Assembly (NCBI GenBank): GCA_964440605.1 | Contig: CAYTSW010000039.1 | Location: forward strand, 1-21,134 | Source: CAYTSW01 sp964440605 | GTDB lineage: Bacteria > Planctomycetota > Phycisphaerae > Phycisphaerales > UBA1924 | Direction: 5' to 3' | DNA length: 21,134 nt | Translations under genes and position numbers: made by a program | Notes under the pieces: model-generated | What the model was told of the DNA's origin: nothing | What the model saw: the letters and a program-made list of their open reading frames with translations, nothing else | Database searches by the model: none | In this document: piece by piece, positions 1 through 8,840 of the stretch | How the letters are laid out: every line of letters starts with the position of its first letter | Numbering within the stretch: position 1 is the first letter of the stretch

Positions 1-615
1 GCCATCTTCGAATCGACCAACGAGGTGCCCTTCGCGACCACGTCGCAGGGCGCCAACACGACCATCACCGGTCAGGGCGGCGTCGCGGAGGCGGGCACCG
101 TGCTCGACGTGCGACCCCGCATCTCCGAGGGCGGGGACATCAGTCTTCAGGTGACGCTCGAGCTCTCGAGCTTCACGGGTGAGGGCCAGTCCGGTCTCCA
201 GCCGCCGCGCCAGACGTCGAACTACGAATCGGTGGTCACCGTCCCGTCCGACTCGACCATCATCATCGGCGGCTTCACGCTGAACCAGTCGTCCGACGAA
301 GAGCGCAAGCTGCCGATCCTGGGAGACATCCCGATCCTGGGCCTGCTCTTCAAGGACATCGCCCAGAGCTCGACGCGCAACACCGTCTTTATCTTCATCA
401 CCCCCCGCATCTACAACGACCCCCGCGGCGACGACCTGCGCATCGTCACCGAGGGCGCACTGGCGGCCGCGGGCCTCGACGACGGACGCCCGAAGATGGA
501 GCTCGTCACCATCCCGATTGTCGGGCGTCTCGGGCCCGACCGCGTGCTGCCCCGCAACGAGATCGCCGAGGAGGCCGAACTCTCGAGCATCCCCGGCGAC
601 CCCTCGACGTGGTGA
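1..615 (+). CDS. gspD: Type II secretion secretin GspD, C-terminal part (5' end outside window)
   Basis: The reading frame is open from base 1, so only the last 204 residues are present. They cover the C-terminal half of a secretin (GspD/PulD/PilQ superfamily), the outer-membrane channel of type II secretion. Direct signs are the stretch 'AGTVLDVRPRISEGGDISLQ' (start of the secretin beta-barrel domain) and, at bases about 238-354, the classic secretin signature containing 'IIIGGF', 'KLPILGDIPILGLLFK' and then 'TVFIFITPRI'. The protein ends about 65 residues after that ITPRI segment in an acidic tail, the region where a pilotin would be expected to bind. It is followed by gspE 44 bases later, which supports GspD over PilQ. 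The missing N-terminal N0-N3 domains cannot be judged. The family call is very secure; T2SS rather than type IV pilus follows from the neighbours. Confidence 0.95.
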   Translation, partial: AIFESTNEVPFATTSQGANTTITGQGGVAEAGTVLDVRPRISEGGDISLQVTLELSSFTGEGQSGLQPPRQTSNYESVVTVPSDSTIIIGGFTLNQSSDEERKLPILGDIPILGLLFKDIAQSSTRNTVFIFITPRIYNDPRGDDLRIVTEGALAAAGLDDGRPKMELVTIPIVGRLGPDRVLPRNEIAEEAELSSIPGDPSTW

Positions 616-659
616 GCCCGTCCCTCCCCCTCCGCTCGCGAATGACCCGCTGAATCCTC

Positions 660-2390
660 ATGGCCGACACGCCCCCTCCCAACCCGACGCCAGAGAACGG
701 CAAGCCGGCGCAGACCAACGGCGTCCCCGATCCGGCGCGCCCGACGGTGTCGGGTCTCCACCGCGTGGCGCAGAGCCTCCAACCGCTGTCGGTCCGGCCC
801 GAACAGCTCGCCGCCTTCGGTACGCTCCCCGGCGCCGACGAGGAACCCTGGGACCTCCTGCTCTCCACCACCGCGACCGACGAGCACGCCGCGCTCGAGG
901 GCCTCGCGGAGCGGCTGGGCATCGAGTACGAAGCCGAGCCGCGTCTGGAAGACTCGGCCGAGCTGTTCTACGAGCGCGTGCCCGGCAGCGCGGCCCGTCG
1001 GCACCACGTCGCGGGCCTGCGCATCGACGATCACGTCATGGTCGTCGCGACCGCCCAGCCCATGCAGCCCGCCGGCTTCGCCATGCTCGAACGCATGATC
1101 GGCATGCCCGTGCGCTTCGTGCTCAGCCCGCGGGCGGCGGTCGGCAACGTCATCAACCGCGGGTACGAGCAGCGCCAGGACCTCGTCACGGAGATCGTCG
1201 AGGACCTGCCGCTGGACGAATCGGCCATCGAGTCGGCCGCGAGCTCGCTCACCGGCGCGACCGACCTGCTCCAACTCGCGCGGCAGACGCCGGTGATCCG
1301 CCTGGTGAACATGATCCTCTTCGAGGCGCTGCGCCGGCGCGCGAGCGACGTCCACATCCAGCCGCTTGAGAGCGCGCTGCTCATCCGCTTCCGCGTCGAT
1401 GGCATGCTCGTCGACGCCTTCAGCCCCCCGCTGGCGTTGGCTCCGGCGATCAGCTCGCGACTCAAGGTGATGGCCGAGCTCGATATCGCGAACCGTCACA
1501 GCCCGCAGGACGGGCAGACGACGGTCCGCATCGGCAACCGCAAGATCGACATCCGCCTCTCGTGCGTGCCCACGATCTTCGGCGAGCGGCTCGTGCTGCG
1601 GCTGCTGGACCAGAGCCAGACGCAACTCACCCTCGACGCCGTCGGCATGACGCGCGACATGCAGTCGCAGCTCATGGAGCTGGTCGACCGGCCCAACGGC
1701 ATGATCCTCGTCACCGGCCCGACGGGCTCGGGCAAGACGACGACGCTCTACGCCGCGATGGAGCGCATCGACCGCACCAGCCGCAACGTGATGACGATCG
1801 AGGACCCGGTGGAGTACCACCTCGAGAACGTCGCGCAGGTGCAGGTGAACGTGAAGCGGGGCGTCACGTTCGCCAGCGGGCTGCGCAGCCTGCTCCGGCA
1901 GGACCCCGACGTCATCCTCGTCGGCGAGATCCGCGACGCCGAGACCGCTCAGCTCGCGGTGCAGGCCTCGCTGACGGGGCACCTCGTCTTCGCGACGCTC
2001 CACACGAACGACGCGCCGGGCGCCGTCAGCCGCCTGCAGGATATCGGCGTCGAGCCATACCTGATCAGTTCGTCGGTGCTGGCGGTGATGGCTCAGCGGC
2101 TGCTGCGCCGGTCGTGCCCGGTGTGCTCCGGGACGGGCGACCACCCGGCGAATCCCGGGCGGTGCGAGAAGTGCATGGGCACGGGGTATTCCGGGCGCGT
2201 GGCGATCTACGAGATCATGCGCATGACCGACGACATTCGGCGACTGACGATGACGACCGCCGACGCGCGGGCGATCCGCACGCAGGCGGTGAAGGAAGGC
2301 ATGCGGAGCATGATGGACGATGGGCTGGACAAGGTGGCGCGTGGGTTGACGACCGAGGCGGAGCTCCGGCGCGTGCTCGCCGAGGGGTGA
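660..2390 (+). CDS. gspE: Type II secretion ATPase GspE (GspE/PulE/PilB family)
   Basis: This is the cytoplasmic hexameric ATPase that powers pseudopilus assembly, 576 residues. The first 60 residues are proline-rich and low in complexity. Residues about 76-170 look like the T2SSE_N/MshEN domain that binds the GspL-type partner or a nucleotide. The catalytic core follows: Walker A 'GPTGSGKT' at 353-360, the Walker B and Asp-box region 'LLRQDPDVILVGEIRDAE' at 411-428, and a His-box-like 'TGHLVFATLHTNDA'. A four-cysteine zinc motif lies at C486, C489, C502 and C505, typical of GspE/PilB and absent from PilT retraction ATPases. No clear ribosome site precedes the ATG. That start keeps the N-domain intact and lies 44 bases after gspD. 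The zinc knuckle and the neighbours make GspE the best name; PilB is the alternative. Confidence 0.95.
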   Translation: MADTPPPNPTPENGKPAQTNGVPDPARPTVSGLHRVAQSLQPLSVRPEQLAAFGTLPGADEEPWDLLLSTTATDEHAALEGLAERLGIEYEAEPRLEDSAELFYERVPGSAARRHHVAGLRIDDHVMVVATAQPMQPAGFAMLERMIGMPVRFVLSPRAAVGNVINRGYEQRQDLVTEIVEDLPLDESAIESAASSLTGATDLLQLARQTPVIRLVNMILFEALRRRASDVHIQPLESALLIRFRVDGMLVDAFSPPLALAPAISSRLKVMAELDIANRHSPQDGQTTVRIGNRKIDIRLSCVPTIFGERLVLRLLDQSQTQLTLDAVGMTRDMQSQLMELVDRPNGMILVTGPTGSGKTTTLYAAMERIDRTSRNVMTIEDPVEYHLENVAQVQVNVKRGVTFASGLRSLLRQDPDVILVGEIRDAETAQLAVQASLTGHLVFATLHTNDAPGAVSRLQDIGVEPYLISSSVLAVMAQRLLRRSCPVCSGTGDHPANPGRCEKCMGTGYSGRVAIYEIMRMTDDIRRLTMTTADARAIRTQAVKEGMRSMMDDGLDKVARGLTTEAELRRVLAEG

Positions 2391-2402
2391 TCGAAGGACG
2401 CC

Positions 2403-3599
2403 ATGGCCGCTCCCGTTGAATACAGCTTTTTCTTCCGTGCGATGACGAACGCCGGTTCGTCGAAGATGGGCGTGCGCGCCGCCGTCGATGAGGCCGATCT
2501 GGCCGAGCGGCTGAAGAAGGACGGCCTGCTGATGTTGCAGGCCAGGAAGCTGCCCATCGGCGCCGCTCCGCCCGCCGGGCTGTCGCTCAAGGACGAGGTG
2601 CTGCTGAATGAGCAGATCCGCGTGCTGCTCTCGCGGGGCGTGCCGCTGGTCGAGGCGCTCGAGGTGGCCTCGTCGGTGGTCAGCGGCGCGGCGAAGGAGA
2701 AGGTCGAGAAGCTGCGCGACCTCGTCGCGGCTGGCGCCGGCTTCGCCAAGGCGTGCCAGGACGTCGGCGGCTTCGACGATGTCACCATCGCCGTCTATCG
2801 CTCGGCCGAGCGCACGGGCGATCTCGCGGGCGCTGCCCACCGACTCGAGCAGGCCGCGCGCCGGCGTCTGGCGTTGCGGGGCAAAGCGATCACCGTGCTC
2901 ATCTACCCCGTCATCGTGCTCACCGTCGCAGCGCTGCTCATGTCCGTGCTGCTGGTCTTCGTCGTGCCCTCGCTCTCGGGGCAGATCCGCCAGCTCAACC
3001 CCAACCTGCCGTGGTACTCCGAAGTGGTTTTCTCGCTGGGCGAGTTTCTCTCGGCGCACACGACTGCCGCGGGGCTGGCTGTGCTGGGGCTCATCGCGGT
3101 GCTGGTGGTCGTTCGCAAACGCGTGCTCGCGGGGCTGACCGCGCTCTTCAAGCTGATCCCCGCGGTGAAGGGCCTCATCCTGCGCGTGGAGATGACGCGA
3201 TTCTTCAGCGTGATGGCGGCGATGACCAAGTCGGGCGTGCCGCTCGCCGACGCTCTGGCGACTTCGACGGGCGTCATCAGCGACAACACGCTGCGTGCGC
3301 AGCTCGCGAGCCTCCGGAAGCGCCTCGTCGAGGGCGGCGTGCTGCGGTCGCTGATCGAGGAAGTGACCTCGCTCCCGCTCGCGACGCGCCGGCTGCTGAT
3401 GGCCGCCGATCGCGCGGGCGACATGGACTCCGCTTTCGACTCGCTGGCCGAGGCGACAAGCGAGGAGGTCGAGCAGCGTTCGGGGCGTCTGCTGGCGGTG
3501 TTAGAGCCGGCGATGATCGTCGCGGTTTTTGGGTTGATCGCCCCGATCATCATCGCCGTCGCGGTGCCGATGCTCACCACGCGAACCGGCATGGGGTGA
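2403..3599 (+). CDS. gspF: Type II secretion inner-membrane platform protein GspF
   Basis: This 398-residue polytopic platform protein is expected to couple the GspE ATPase to pseudopilin extraction. It has the usual duplicated architecture. The first T2SSF domain is at about 63-160 ('NEQIRVLLSRGVPLVEALEV'). Hydrophobic segments follow at about 163-189 and 222-238. The second T2SSF domain is at about 264-365 ('FFSVMAAMTKSGVPLADALA'), and a last membrane segment lies at about 366-390. The two repeats share the pattern 'G-V-P-L-x-[ED]-A-L'. Length and layout match the family norm of about 400 residues. It starts 12 bases after gspE, so it is probably co-transcribed. A gap of 125 bases then precedes gspG. 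PilC of type IV pili is the same family, and the gene order favours GspF. Confidence 0.94.
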   Translation: MAAPVEYSFFFRAMTNAGSSKMGVRAAVDEADLAERLKKDGLLMLQARKLPIGAAPPAGLSLKDEVLLNEQIRVLLSRGVPLVEALEVASSVVSGAAKEKVEKLRDLVAAGAGFAKACQDVGGFDDVTIAVYRSAERTGDLAGAAHRLEQAARRRLALRGKAITVLIYPVIVLTVAALLMSVLLVFVVPSLSGQIRQLNPNLPWYSEVVFSLGEFLSAHTTAAGLAVLGLIAVLVVVRKRVLAGLTALFKLIPAVKGLILRVEMTRFFSVMAAMTKSGVPLADALATSTGVISDNTLRAQLASLRKRLVEGGVLRSLIEEVTSLPLATRRLLMAADRAGDMDSAFDSLAEATSEEVEQRSGRLLAVLEPAMIVAVFGLIAPIIIAVAVPMLTTRTGMG

Positions 3600-3724
3600 G
3601 GCGGTATCCCAGATGAGCTCGGGCGTCGGTGGGCGTTCTCGGGCTTAGAATCACGCCCTGACTTGAGAGCAAACGTGTTTCGAGCCGATCATGCGGGCCC
3701 GAGCGGCCCGGGGAGATACGAGTC

Positions 3725-4132
3725 ATGACCGCACGCGCCGCTACTTCTGCCCGTCACGTCTCACGCGTTCGCGGGGCGTTCACCGTCATCGAGGTGATGA
3801 TCGTGCTGGTCATCATCGGAATCATCGGCGGGATCGTGACCTTCAACCTCGTCGGCGCCGCCGACCAGGCGCGTGTCGATTCGACGAGGCAGTCGATGGA
3901 GACGATCGCCGGCGCGATCAAGATGTACCACACGCGTCACGCCGAGTTCCCGCCCGACCTCAGCTACGTGCGTAACACGCTCAACACGGGCGGCGGCATT
4001 CCCGACGACGCGTGGAACCAGCCCTTCGACTACTACCTCACGTCCGACGGCGGGTTCGCGCTGATCTCTAACGGTCCGGACAAAGTCGCCGAGACCGGCG
4101 ACGACATCTTCTGGAACCCGGACTTCGAGTGA
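3725..4132 (+). CDS. gspG: Major pseudopilin GspG
   Basis: This is the major pseudopilin, 135 residues, that forms the periplasmic piston. The class III leader and helix are clear: 'RGAFTVIEVMIVLVIIGIIG', with the +5 glutamate at E23 if F19 is the first mature residue. The residue before the cut is then Ala18, not the usual Gly, with a Gly one position further back. The C-terminal half has GspG hallmarks: 'AIKMYHTRHAEFPP', then 'DDAWNQPFDYYL' and 'SNGPDKVAETGDDI', matching the DPWG.P.xY and the calcium-site loop region of the family. Upstream, GGGGAG at 3710-3715 is spaced 9 bases from the ATG. The 125-base gap from gspF contains a -10-like TAGAAT at 3646-3651 without a good -35, so a separate promoter for the pseudopilin set is possible. 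Confidence 0.93.
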   Translation: MTARAATSARHVSRVRGAFTVIEVMIVLVIIGIIGGIVTFNLVGAADQARVDSTRQSMETIAGAIKMYHTRHAEFPPDLSYVRNTLNTGGGIPDDAWNQPFDYYLTSDGGFALISNGPDKVAETGDDIFWNPDFE

Positions 4133-4731
4133 TGCGGTGCCCGTCTCGCGCCACCCCGATCGGCCCGCGCCGCGGCGCCCGCGGCGGGCTGACGTTCATC
4201 GAGGTGGTGGTTTCGCTGCTGGTCGTCTCGGGGCTCGCGACCGTGATCTTCGGCGCGATCGGGTTCGTCGAGACCGCCGCGGCGATGGACGCCCGGCGTG
4301 TCAAGGCGCACGAGATCGCCCACCGCATCGTGATTCAGATGGTCGATGACGAGAACTGGATTGAGGGTCAGCCCCGGCGCGTCAACCTGGGCGACGACTA
4401 CTTCGTCTTCGAGGTCAGCGACGCGTACATCACACGCGAGACCGAGATCGACCCGGAAACGGGGCAGGATCGCTTCACCAGCCGCACCCGCACGCGATCG
4501 GCCGAGGAGATGACGGGCGAGGAGCGCCTGACGTCTCAGCTCCGCATCATCACGGTCTCCGTCTGGTGGGAGCGGCCTGATCGGACGATCGAGCCCGAGC
4601 GGATGGCGGCGATCTCTCGCGTCTACAACCCGCTCGACACGCCCAACGACGCCCGCGCGTTGCAGTGGATGACGGAGCAGTTGTCCGCCGGCATGGGCGG
4701 CGATCGCGACGAGCAAGGCGACGACGAATGA
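4132..4731 (+). CDS. gspI: Minor pseudopilin, GspI-like
   Basis: This 199-residue minor pseudopilin has the prepilin cleavage motif 'GG/LTFIEVVVSLLVVSGLA', with Gly19 before the cut, Leu at +1 and Glu at +5. The body is short and carries 'LRIITVSVWWERPDR', which resembles the V-x-V-x-W strand near the end of GspI-family globular domains. The start could be GTG at 4129 or ATG at 4132; I chose the ATG because its A is the last base of the gspG stop (TGATG overlap). The stop in turn overlaps the next ATG. GspI normally nucleates the pseudopilus tip with GspJ and GspK, and this gene lies directly before J- and K-like genes. No separate gspH lies between G and this gene, so it could instead be a divergent GspH. 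Confidence 0.78.
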   Translation: MRCPSRATPIGPRRGARGGLTFIEVVVSLLVVSGLATVIFGAIGFVETAAAMDARRVKAHEIAHRIVIQMVDDENWIEGQPRRVNLGDDYFVFEVSDAYITRETEIDPETGQDRFTSRTRTRSAEEMTGEERLTSQLRIITVSVWWERPDRTIEPERMAAISRVYNPLDTPNDARALQWMTEQLSAGMGGDRDEQGDDE

Positions 4732-5561
4732 GGCGGGGCTTCACCGTCATCGAGGTGATGCTCGCGCTGATGCTCTCGGCGCTGGTGATTTCGTCGGCGG
4801 TCGCGATGTACCAGTTTCTGCTGGTCGCCACTCGCGACGCGGGCGAGCGGTTCAACCACGCCATCGATGAAACCCTGGCGCACGATGTCCTGACGCAGAC
4901 GTTCCAGAATCTGGTCGCCGCCGAGCCGCTGACGCCCGAAGAAGCGGGCGTGCTCGAGGGCGAGCCGGCGGGCGAAGAGGAGTTCGGCGACGAGGCGCTC
5001 AACGATCGTGCCCGAGCCGCGACGCCCTTCGGCGCCGGTTCGTTCGAGGGCGAGGACGAGCGCATTCGTGCGCGGGCCGCGGCGGGCACGCCCGTCATGT
5101 TCGAGCTGCTCTGGGAGGAGTTCGAGGACGGGGTGACGGCTCCGGCGTTGGAGATCGTGGCTCTCGAGGCGCCCTTCCCGATGGAGGTGCTCACCGCCGA
5201 GCAGTTGGGGCGTCCGGTGTCGGAGGACCAGATCGAGCGCTGGTCGCGCCCGGACTACGTGCGCGGGCGGCTGGAGGTCGCGGAGGACGTCGACGGCTCA
5301 TGGGTGCTGCACTGGCGTCCGACCGACCCGCCCGCGGCGCCCATGGTGCTGTTCCGCGACATCGCTTGGGTGGAGTGGTCGGTGCTGTTGCCGAGCCGGG
5401 AGTCGGCGCGGGTGGCGCGCCGGGACGAGGGCTGGGTCGACGTGCATTCGGCCTTCCTGCTGGAAGACTTCCCGATCGCGGTGCGGCTGGTGCTTGAGAC
5501 GGAAGACGGGCGCGACTTCGACTGGCTGTTCGAGGTCGACGGGGTGGTGAGGAAGTACTGA
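4728..5561 (+). CDS. gspJ: Minor pseudopilin, GspJ-like
   Basis: This 277-residue minor pseudopilin starts at an ATG that overlaps the preceding stop (ATGA). The leader is only four residues, 'MRRG', followed by the mature N-terminus 'FTVIEVMLALMLSALVISSA' with Glu at +5. The body is larger than in the other pseudopilins here and rich in Glu, including an acidic segment at about 65-95. GspJ is typically about 200 residues, so this one carries extra sequence. Position between the I-like and K-like genes, plus the overlap at both ends, supports GspJ, a member of the I-J-K tip complex. An upstream in-frame ATG at 4665 would place a long charged stretch before the leader and overlap the preceding gene by 67 bases, so I rejected it. 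Confidence 0.78.
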   Translation: MRRGFTVIEVMLALMLSALVISSAVAMYQFLLVATRDAGERFNHAIDETLAHDVLTQTFQNLVAAEPLTPEEAGVLEGEPAGEEEFGDEALNDRARAATPFGAGSFEGEDERIRARAAAGTPVMFELLWEEFEDGVTAPALEIVALEAPFPMEVLTAEQLGRPVSEDQIERWSRPDYVRGRLEVAEDVDGSWVLHWRPTDPPAAPMVLFRDIAWVEWSVLLPSRESARVARRDEGWVDVHSAFLLEDFPIAVRLVLETEDGRDFDWLFEVDGVVRKY

Positions 5562-6457
5562 TGGCCCGCCCCCCCCAACCCCCAGGTCCTCATCGCCTCA
5601 CCCGGCTTGTGCGAGCGCAGCGACCACGCGCGAATGCGCGTCGGCGGGGCTTCCTGCTCGTCACGGTGCTGATGCTGCTGGTGATCGCGATGATCATCGC
5701 CGGCTGGTCGATCCAGCGCGCGGGGATGCGCGCGGGGATCGTGCAGCAGCAGGTCGACGGCTACCAGCGCCACCACGAGGAGCGGAGCATCGGGGCGATC
5801 GTCAAGCGTTGGTCGACGCAGCGGCAGAACGATGCGTTGATCGACGCGGCGCGGTCGGGCGAGCCGGTGTACGAGGCCTCGCTCCCGACGGGCGAGCGGG
5901 TGACGTTGCGTGTGACGAGCGGGCAGGGCAGGCTGCTGCGGGTGCCCGACGCCGCGGAAAACCGCATCCAGCGCGAGGTGATCGAGGAAGCGCTGGCGAT
6001 GCTGGGTGACGACGCCGACAACCCGGAACTGACCCGTTCGGTCGGCCCGCCACGGATCACGCTGTCGTCGGCCCCGGAAGAGGTGATCATGGCGATCGCC
6101 GAGGGCGACGCGGCGGTGGCGTCCGTCGTGCTGGACGCTCGCCGGGAGGAGAACCTGGACGGGTCGCAACTCATGGCCCGGCTCAGCACGGCGGGGCTGG
6201 ACCCGGTGCGGGTGCAGCGGGTCGCTTCCATGGTGGTCGCCGAGCCCTCGCTCTGGCTGATTGATGCCGAGGTGCGAATCGGGCCGACGATGCGTCGGTA
6301 TGAGTTGTACGTCGACAAGTCGGGGCAGCTCGCGACGATCCTGAGCGACCGTCTGGTCGAAGTGGTGGACCCGCGTCGCGGCCTGGGCGGGGGCGAGGCG
6401 GGCGGGCCCGCGTCGGACAACCGGCGCCGGGATGATGCGGCCCGTCGCCGCCGCTAG
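5561..6457 (+). CDS. gspK: Minor pseudopilin, GspK-like
   Basis: This 298-residue protein starts at an ATG sharing its A with the gspJ stop. It has a long basic leader ending 'ARRRG' (Gly30) followed by 'FLLVTVLMLLVIAMIIAGWS'. The +5 position is Thr35, not Glu; lack of the +5 glutamate is characteristic of GspK, which caps the pseudopilus tip. The stretch 'ITLSSAPEEVIMAIAEGD' resembles the 'N-x-N-T-A-P-x-E-V-L' helix-hairpin motif found in GspK globular domains, and 'LSTAGLDPVRVQRVASMVV' may continue that fold. The length is near the family norm. The tail after residue about 275 is Gly/Arg-rich and looks disordered. A 101-base gap with no clear ribosome site or terminator follows, so the next gene may still be in the same transcript. 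Confidence 0.8.
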   Translation: MARPPQPPGPHRLTRLVRAQRPRANARRRGFLLVTVLMLLVIAMIIAGWSIQRAGMRAGIVQQQVDGYQRHHEERSIGAIVKRWSTQRQNDALIDAARSGEPVYEASLPTGERVTLRVTSGQGRLLRVPDAAENRIQREVIEEALAMLGDDADNPELTRSVGPPRITLSSAPEEVIMAIAEGDAAVASVVLDARREENLDGSQLMARLSTAGLDPVRVQRVASMVVAEPSLWLIDAEVRIGPTMRRYELYVDKSGQLATILSDRLVEVVDPRRGLGGGEAGGPASDNRRRDDAARRRR

Positions 6458-6558
6458 TCTTGCCGACCGCACCCGCGTGATCGCCCGGCCCATCCGACGA
6501 TCGCCTCCGGCGTGGTCGTTGTCCTGCCTTTCTTACCCCTCGTGGGATCGCTCGCTCC

Positions 6559-7236
6559 ATGGCCAACACCCCTCAACACGCCAACGGCCGATCCGGCCTG
6601 ACGCCCCTGATCGGCGCGGCGGCAGCGCTGGCGATCGCGGCGGGGGTGTGGGTGCTGCCTCTGGACTGGCTTGCGCCCGACGGCGCGGGCGTGTCCTCCC
6701 GGCCTCGGCCTGTCGGGGCGGGTGATGACGTCGATTCGACGGCGTGGATGCCGGTGCCCGACAACCCGTGGACCGAACTCGTCGAGCCGCTGGAGCGCCT
6801 GCGCACGAAGCCCGAGCCCGTCGTGGTGGACGACAGTGAAGAGGATGAAGACGTGCCGCCGCCCGTAGCGCGGCCGACGACGCCCAAGCCCAACTGGACG
6901 TACGAGGGATTCATCAGCCAGCCCAACGGGATGGTCGCGATGGTGCGCATCGGGGGTGTGCAGCGGTTCATCTATCCCAGGCAGGTGGTGCGCGAGGACA
7001 GCGTGGGCGGCGGCCCCTCGTACCGGGTGGACACCATTTCTGAACGCGCTCTGGTCATCCGCCCGACCGACGCGTCGGCGGACGCCGAGCCCTGGGTCTT
7101 CGAGCTTCAGGTACGCGTGCCGGCGATCAGCCTGAGCAGCGCGAATGCCGAAGGCGGGGACGAGGAGGCCGAGCTGGACCCGCGGGAGGCGCGGCGTCGG
7201 GAGCTGATGCGCCGGCGTCAGGAGGGCAACCGATGA
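6559..7236 (+). CDS. Inner-membrane GspC/PilP-like protein of the T2SS
   Basis: This 225-residue protein has one predicted membrane helix (about residues 15-34), an acidic/proline-rich linker (about 40-111, with 'DDSEEDED' and 'PPPVARPTTPK') and a small beta domain at about 112-168. The pattern 'WTYEGFISQ...AMVRIGGVQRFIYPRQVV...YRVDTISERALVIR' follows the strand rhythm of the HR domain of GspC and the core of PilP, which contact the secretin N0 domain from the inner membrane. The tail is highly charged (about 200-225). I infer a GspC or PilP role from topology, domain pattern and placement directly before the L- and M-like genes. Similarity is by eye only, so I give no symbol. Its stop overlaps the next ATG. 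Confidence 0.6.
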   Translation: MANTPQHANGRSGLTPLIGAAAALAIAAGVWVLPLDWLAPDGAGVSSRPRPVGAGDDVDSTAWMPVPDNPWTELVEPLERLRTKPEPVVVDDSEEDEDVPPPVARPTTPKPNWTYEGFISQPNGMVAMVRIGGVQRFIYPRQVVREDSVGGGPSYRVDTISERALVIRPTDASADAEPWVFELQVRVPAISLSSANAEGGDEEAELDPREARRRELMRRRQEGNR

Positions 7237-8840
7237 GCCGCTCGGTTGCGCTGGTGTCGCCGGACCTGTCATCGATTGAGCTGGTGGGCGCGGGGGGTGC
7301 TGCGCGTTGGGCTCCGGGGCCCGTGCGTGAGGGCGACGAGACGCCGCCGTTCGTGAGTGCGCAGCAGCGGATCAAGGAGGCGGCGGCGTGGATCTCGGGC
7401 CAGCGTGATGCGCGCCGACGCCTCGGCGCGGTGGTGATCGACGTGGACGATGCGTTGTGCCTGTGGGTGCGGGCGTCGAGCACCGCGCCGCCCGTGGTCG
7501 CCGCCGCCGTGCGCAATCTCGCGCAGGAGTGGGGGGACTGGGCGACGGCGGCGAGCGTGGAGCCGATCCTCGACGCGACGCCTCGCGTGGCGCGCCGGGC
7601 CCTGCGTCTGCGTGGACGCGACGCGGATGCCGACGATCGGGCCGAGGCGGGGAGCGACGATGCGCCGGCTCCGACGACGCCCGGCGCCTTTGCCGTGATC
7701 TGTCAGCACGACGCCTCGGTGCGCCTTTGGTTGGATGCGCTGGACAAGCGCGGCGTGCGCATCGGGACGGTGATGTCGCTCTGGCACGCGATGGCGCTGC
7801 GTGCCGCCGACGACGACGGCGCGGGGGGCTCGTCGCAGGAGGTGACGGCTTCCCTGCTGGTCGAGCCCGGGGGGCGGGTGGTGTGGGCGTGGTCGGTCGG
7901 GCCGGACGCGTCGTCGGGGAGGACGGGTGGCCTGCTCGCGGGCGGGTCGCTCGTTGCCGAGCCTGCGCCGAGGCGCGGCGAGGGGTCCGAGGCCGAGGGT
8001 GTGGACGACGCTGCGGCGGCTGATGCGCGGGCGCGACGGGCGCTGCAGCGTCTGGCGATGGACTGGATGAGCTGGTCGAGCCAGCTCGGCGTGACGCCCG
8101 ACCGGCTGGTCATCGCGGGCCGCGACGCCGAGGCGTGGGCGCGGGCGGCGGGTGGCATGTGGCCCCACGTCGCGACACAGGCGAGCGAGACGGACGAGCC
8201 GATCCACGCGGTCGTCGAGGCGACCGCGCAGCGCAAGGCCGACCCGTCAATGACGGCGCGAGCCTGCCTCGCTCGCGTGACGCATCGCCCGACGCGGTCG
8301 GTGCGCAAGCGGTACCAACTTGCGGCGGCGGCCATGCTGCTCATCGGCATCGCGCTGGGGAGCGTGGGATTCCGCCTGTCGACGGAGACCTCGGAGTGGG
8401 AGGCGCGTTCGCGGACGTTGCGGTCCGAAGCGGTTGATCTGGTACGCGAGACGTGGGACGTGCCTCGAGAAGAGCGGATCCGCAACGCGAGCCGCGATGC
8501 GCGGGCCTTTTTCGAGCAGGAGCTGGTCGAGGCGCGGGACTTGCGGCTGCCGCCGCGACCTCGGCCTTATCACGAGGTGATCGGCGAGGTCACGCGGACC
8601 ATGCACGAGGTGCGGATGGCGACCAAGCCCGAGGAACTGGGCGAAGACCAGTGGAAGGCGCAGTTGACGCTGCTCTCGGCCGAGATCGCGACGGTGCAGA
8701 TGAACTTCGACGTCTCAGATCGTTCGCTGGGCACCGCGATCATCTCGGCGATCATCGAGGGCGTGGACGCGATGAACTGGACCAACCAGAGCCGCGACCC
8801 GCAGACGGTGCGGCTGACCGGCTCGTGGAGCTTCGACTGA
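7233..8840 (+). CDS. gspL: GspL-like assembly-platform protein
   Basis: This 535-residue bitopic protein starts at an ATG overlapping the previous stop (ATGA). The long N-terminal part (1 to about 350) is cytoplasmic and has alternating strands and helices ('LGAVVIDVDDALCLWVRAS', 'LDALDKRGVRIGTVMSLWHA', 'TPDRLVIAGRDAEAW') that fit the actin-like fold of GspL/PilM, with Ala/Asp-rich insertions. One membrane helix follows at about 361-382 ('YQLAAAAMLLIGIALGSVGF'). The periplasmic part then has a helical stretch and a C-terminal ferredoxin-like region ('YHEVIGEVTRTMHEVRM' to the end). That topology is the GspL plan: a cytoplasmic domain that recruits GspE plus a periplasmic domain that pairs with GspM. 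Sequence motifs are weak, so topology and the flanking genes carry the call. Confidence 0.65.
   Translation: MSRSVALVSPDLSSIELVGAGGAARWAPGPVREGDETPPFVSAQQRIKEAAAWISGQRDARRRLGAVVIDVDDALCLWVRASSTAPPVVAAAVRNLAQEWGDWATAASVEPILDATPRVARRALRLRGRDADADDRAEAGSDDAPAPTTPGAFAVICQHDASVRLWLDALDKRGVRIGTVMSLWHAMALRAADDDGAGGSSQEVTASLLVEPGGRVVWAWSVGPDASSGRTGGLLAGGSLVAEPAPRRGEGSEAEGVDDAAAADARARRALQRLAMDWMSWSSQLGVTPDRLVIAGRDAEAWARAAGGMWPHVATQASETDEPIHAVVEATAQRKADPSMTARACLARVTHRPTRSVRKRYQLAAAAMLLIGIALGSVGFRLSTETSEWEARSRTLRSEAVDLVRETWDVPREERIRNASRDARAFFEQELVEARDLRLPPRPRPYHEVIGEVTRTMHEVRMATKPEELGEDQWKAQLTLLSAEIATVQMNFDVSDRSLGTAIISAIIEGVDAMNWTNQSRDPQTVRLTGSWSFD

Noticed and set aside
411..3059. Long open frame on the minus strand (882 codons) opposite gspE/gspF
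   Set aside because: Its product is rich in Arg, His and Asp with no domain logic. It lies opposite two clear T2SS genes and is a typical GC-rich antisense shadow.
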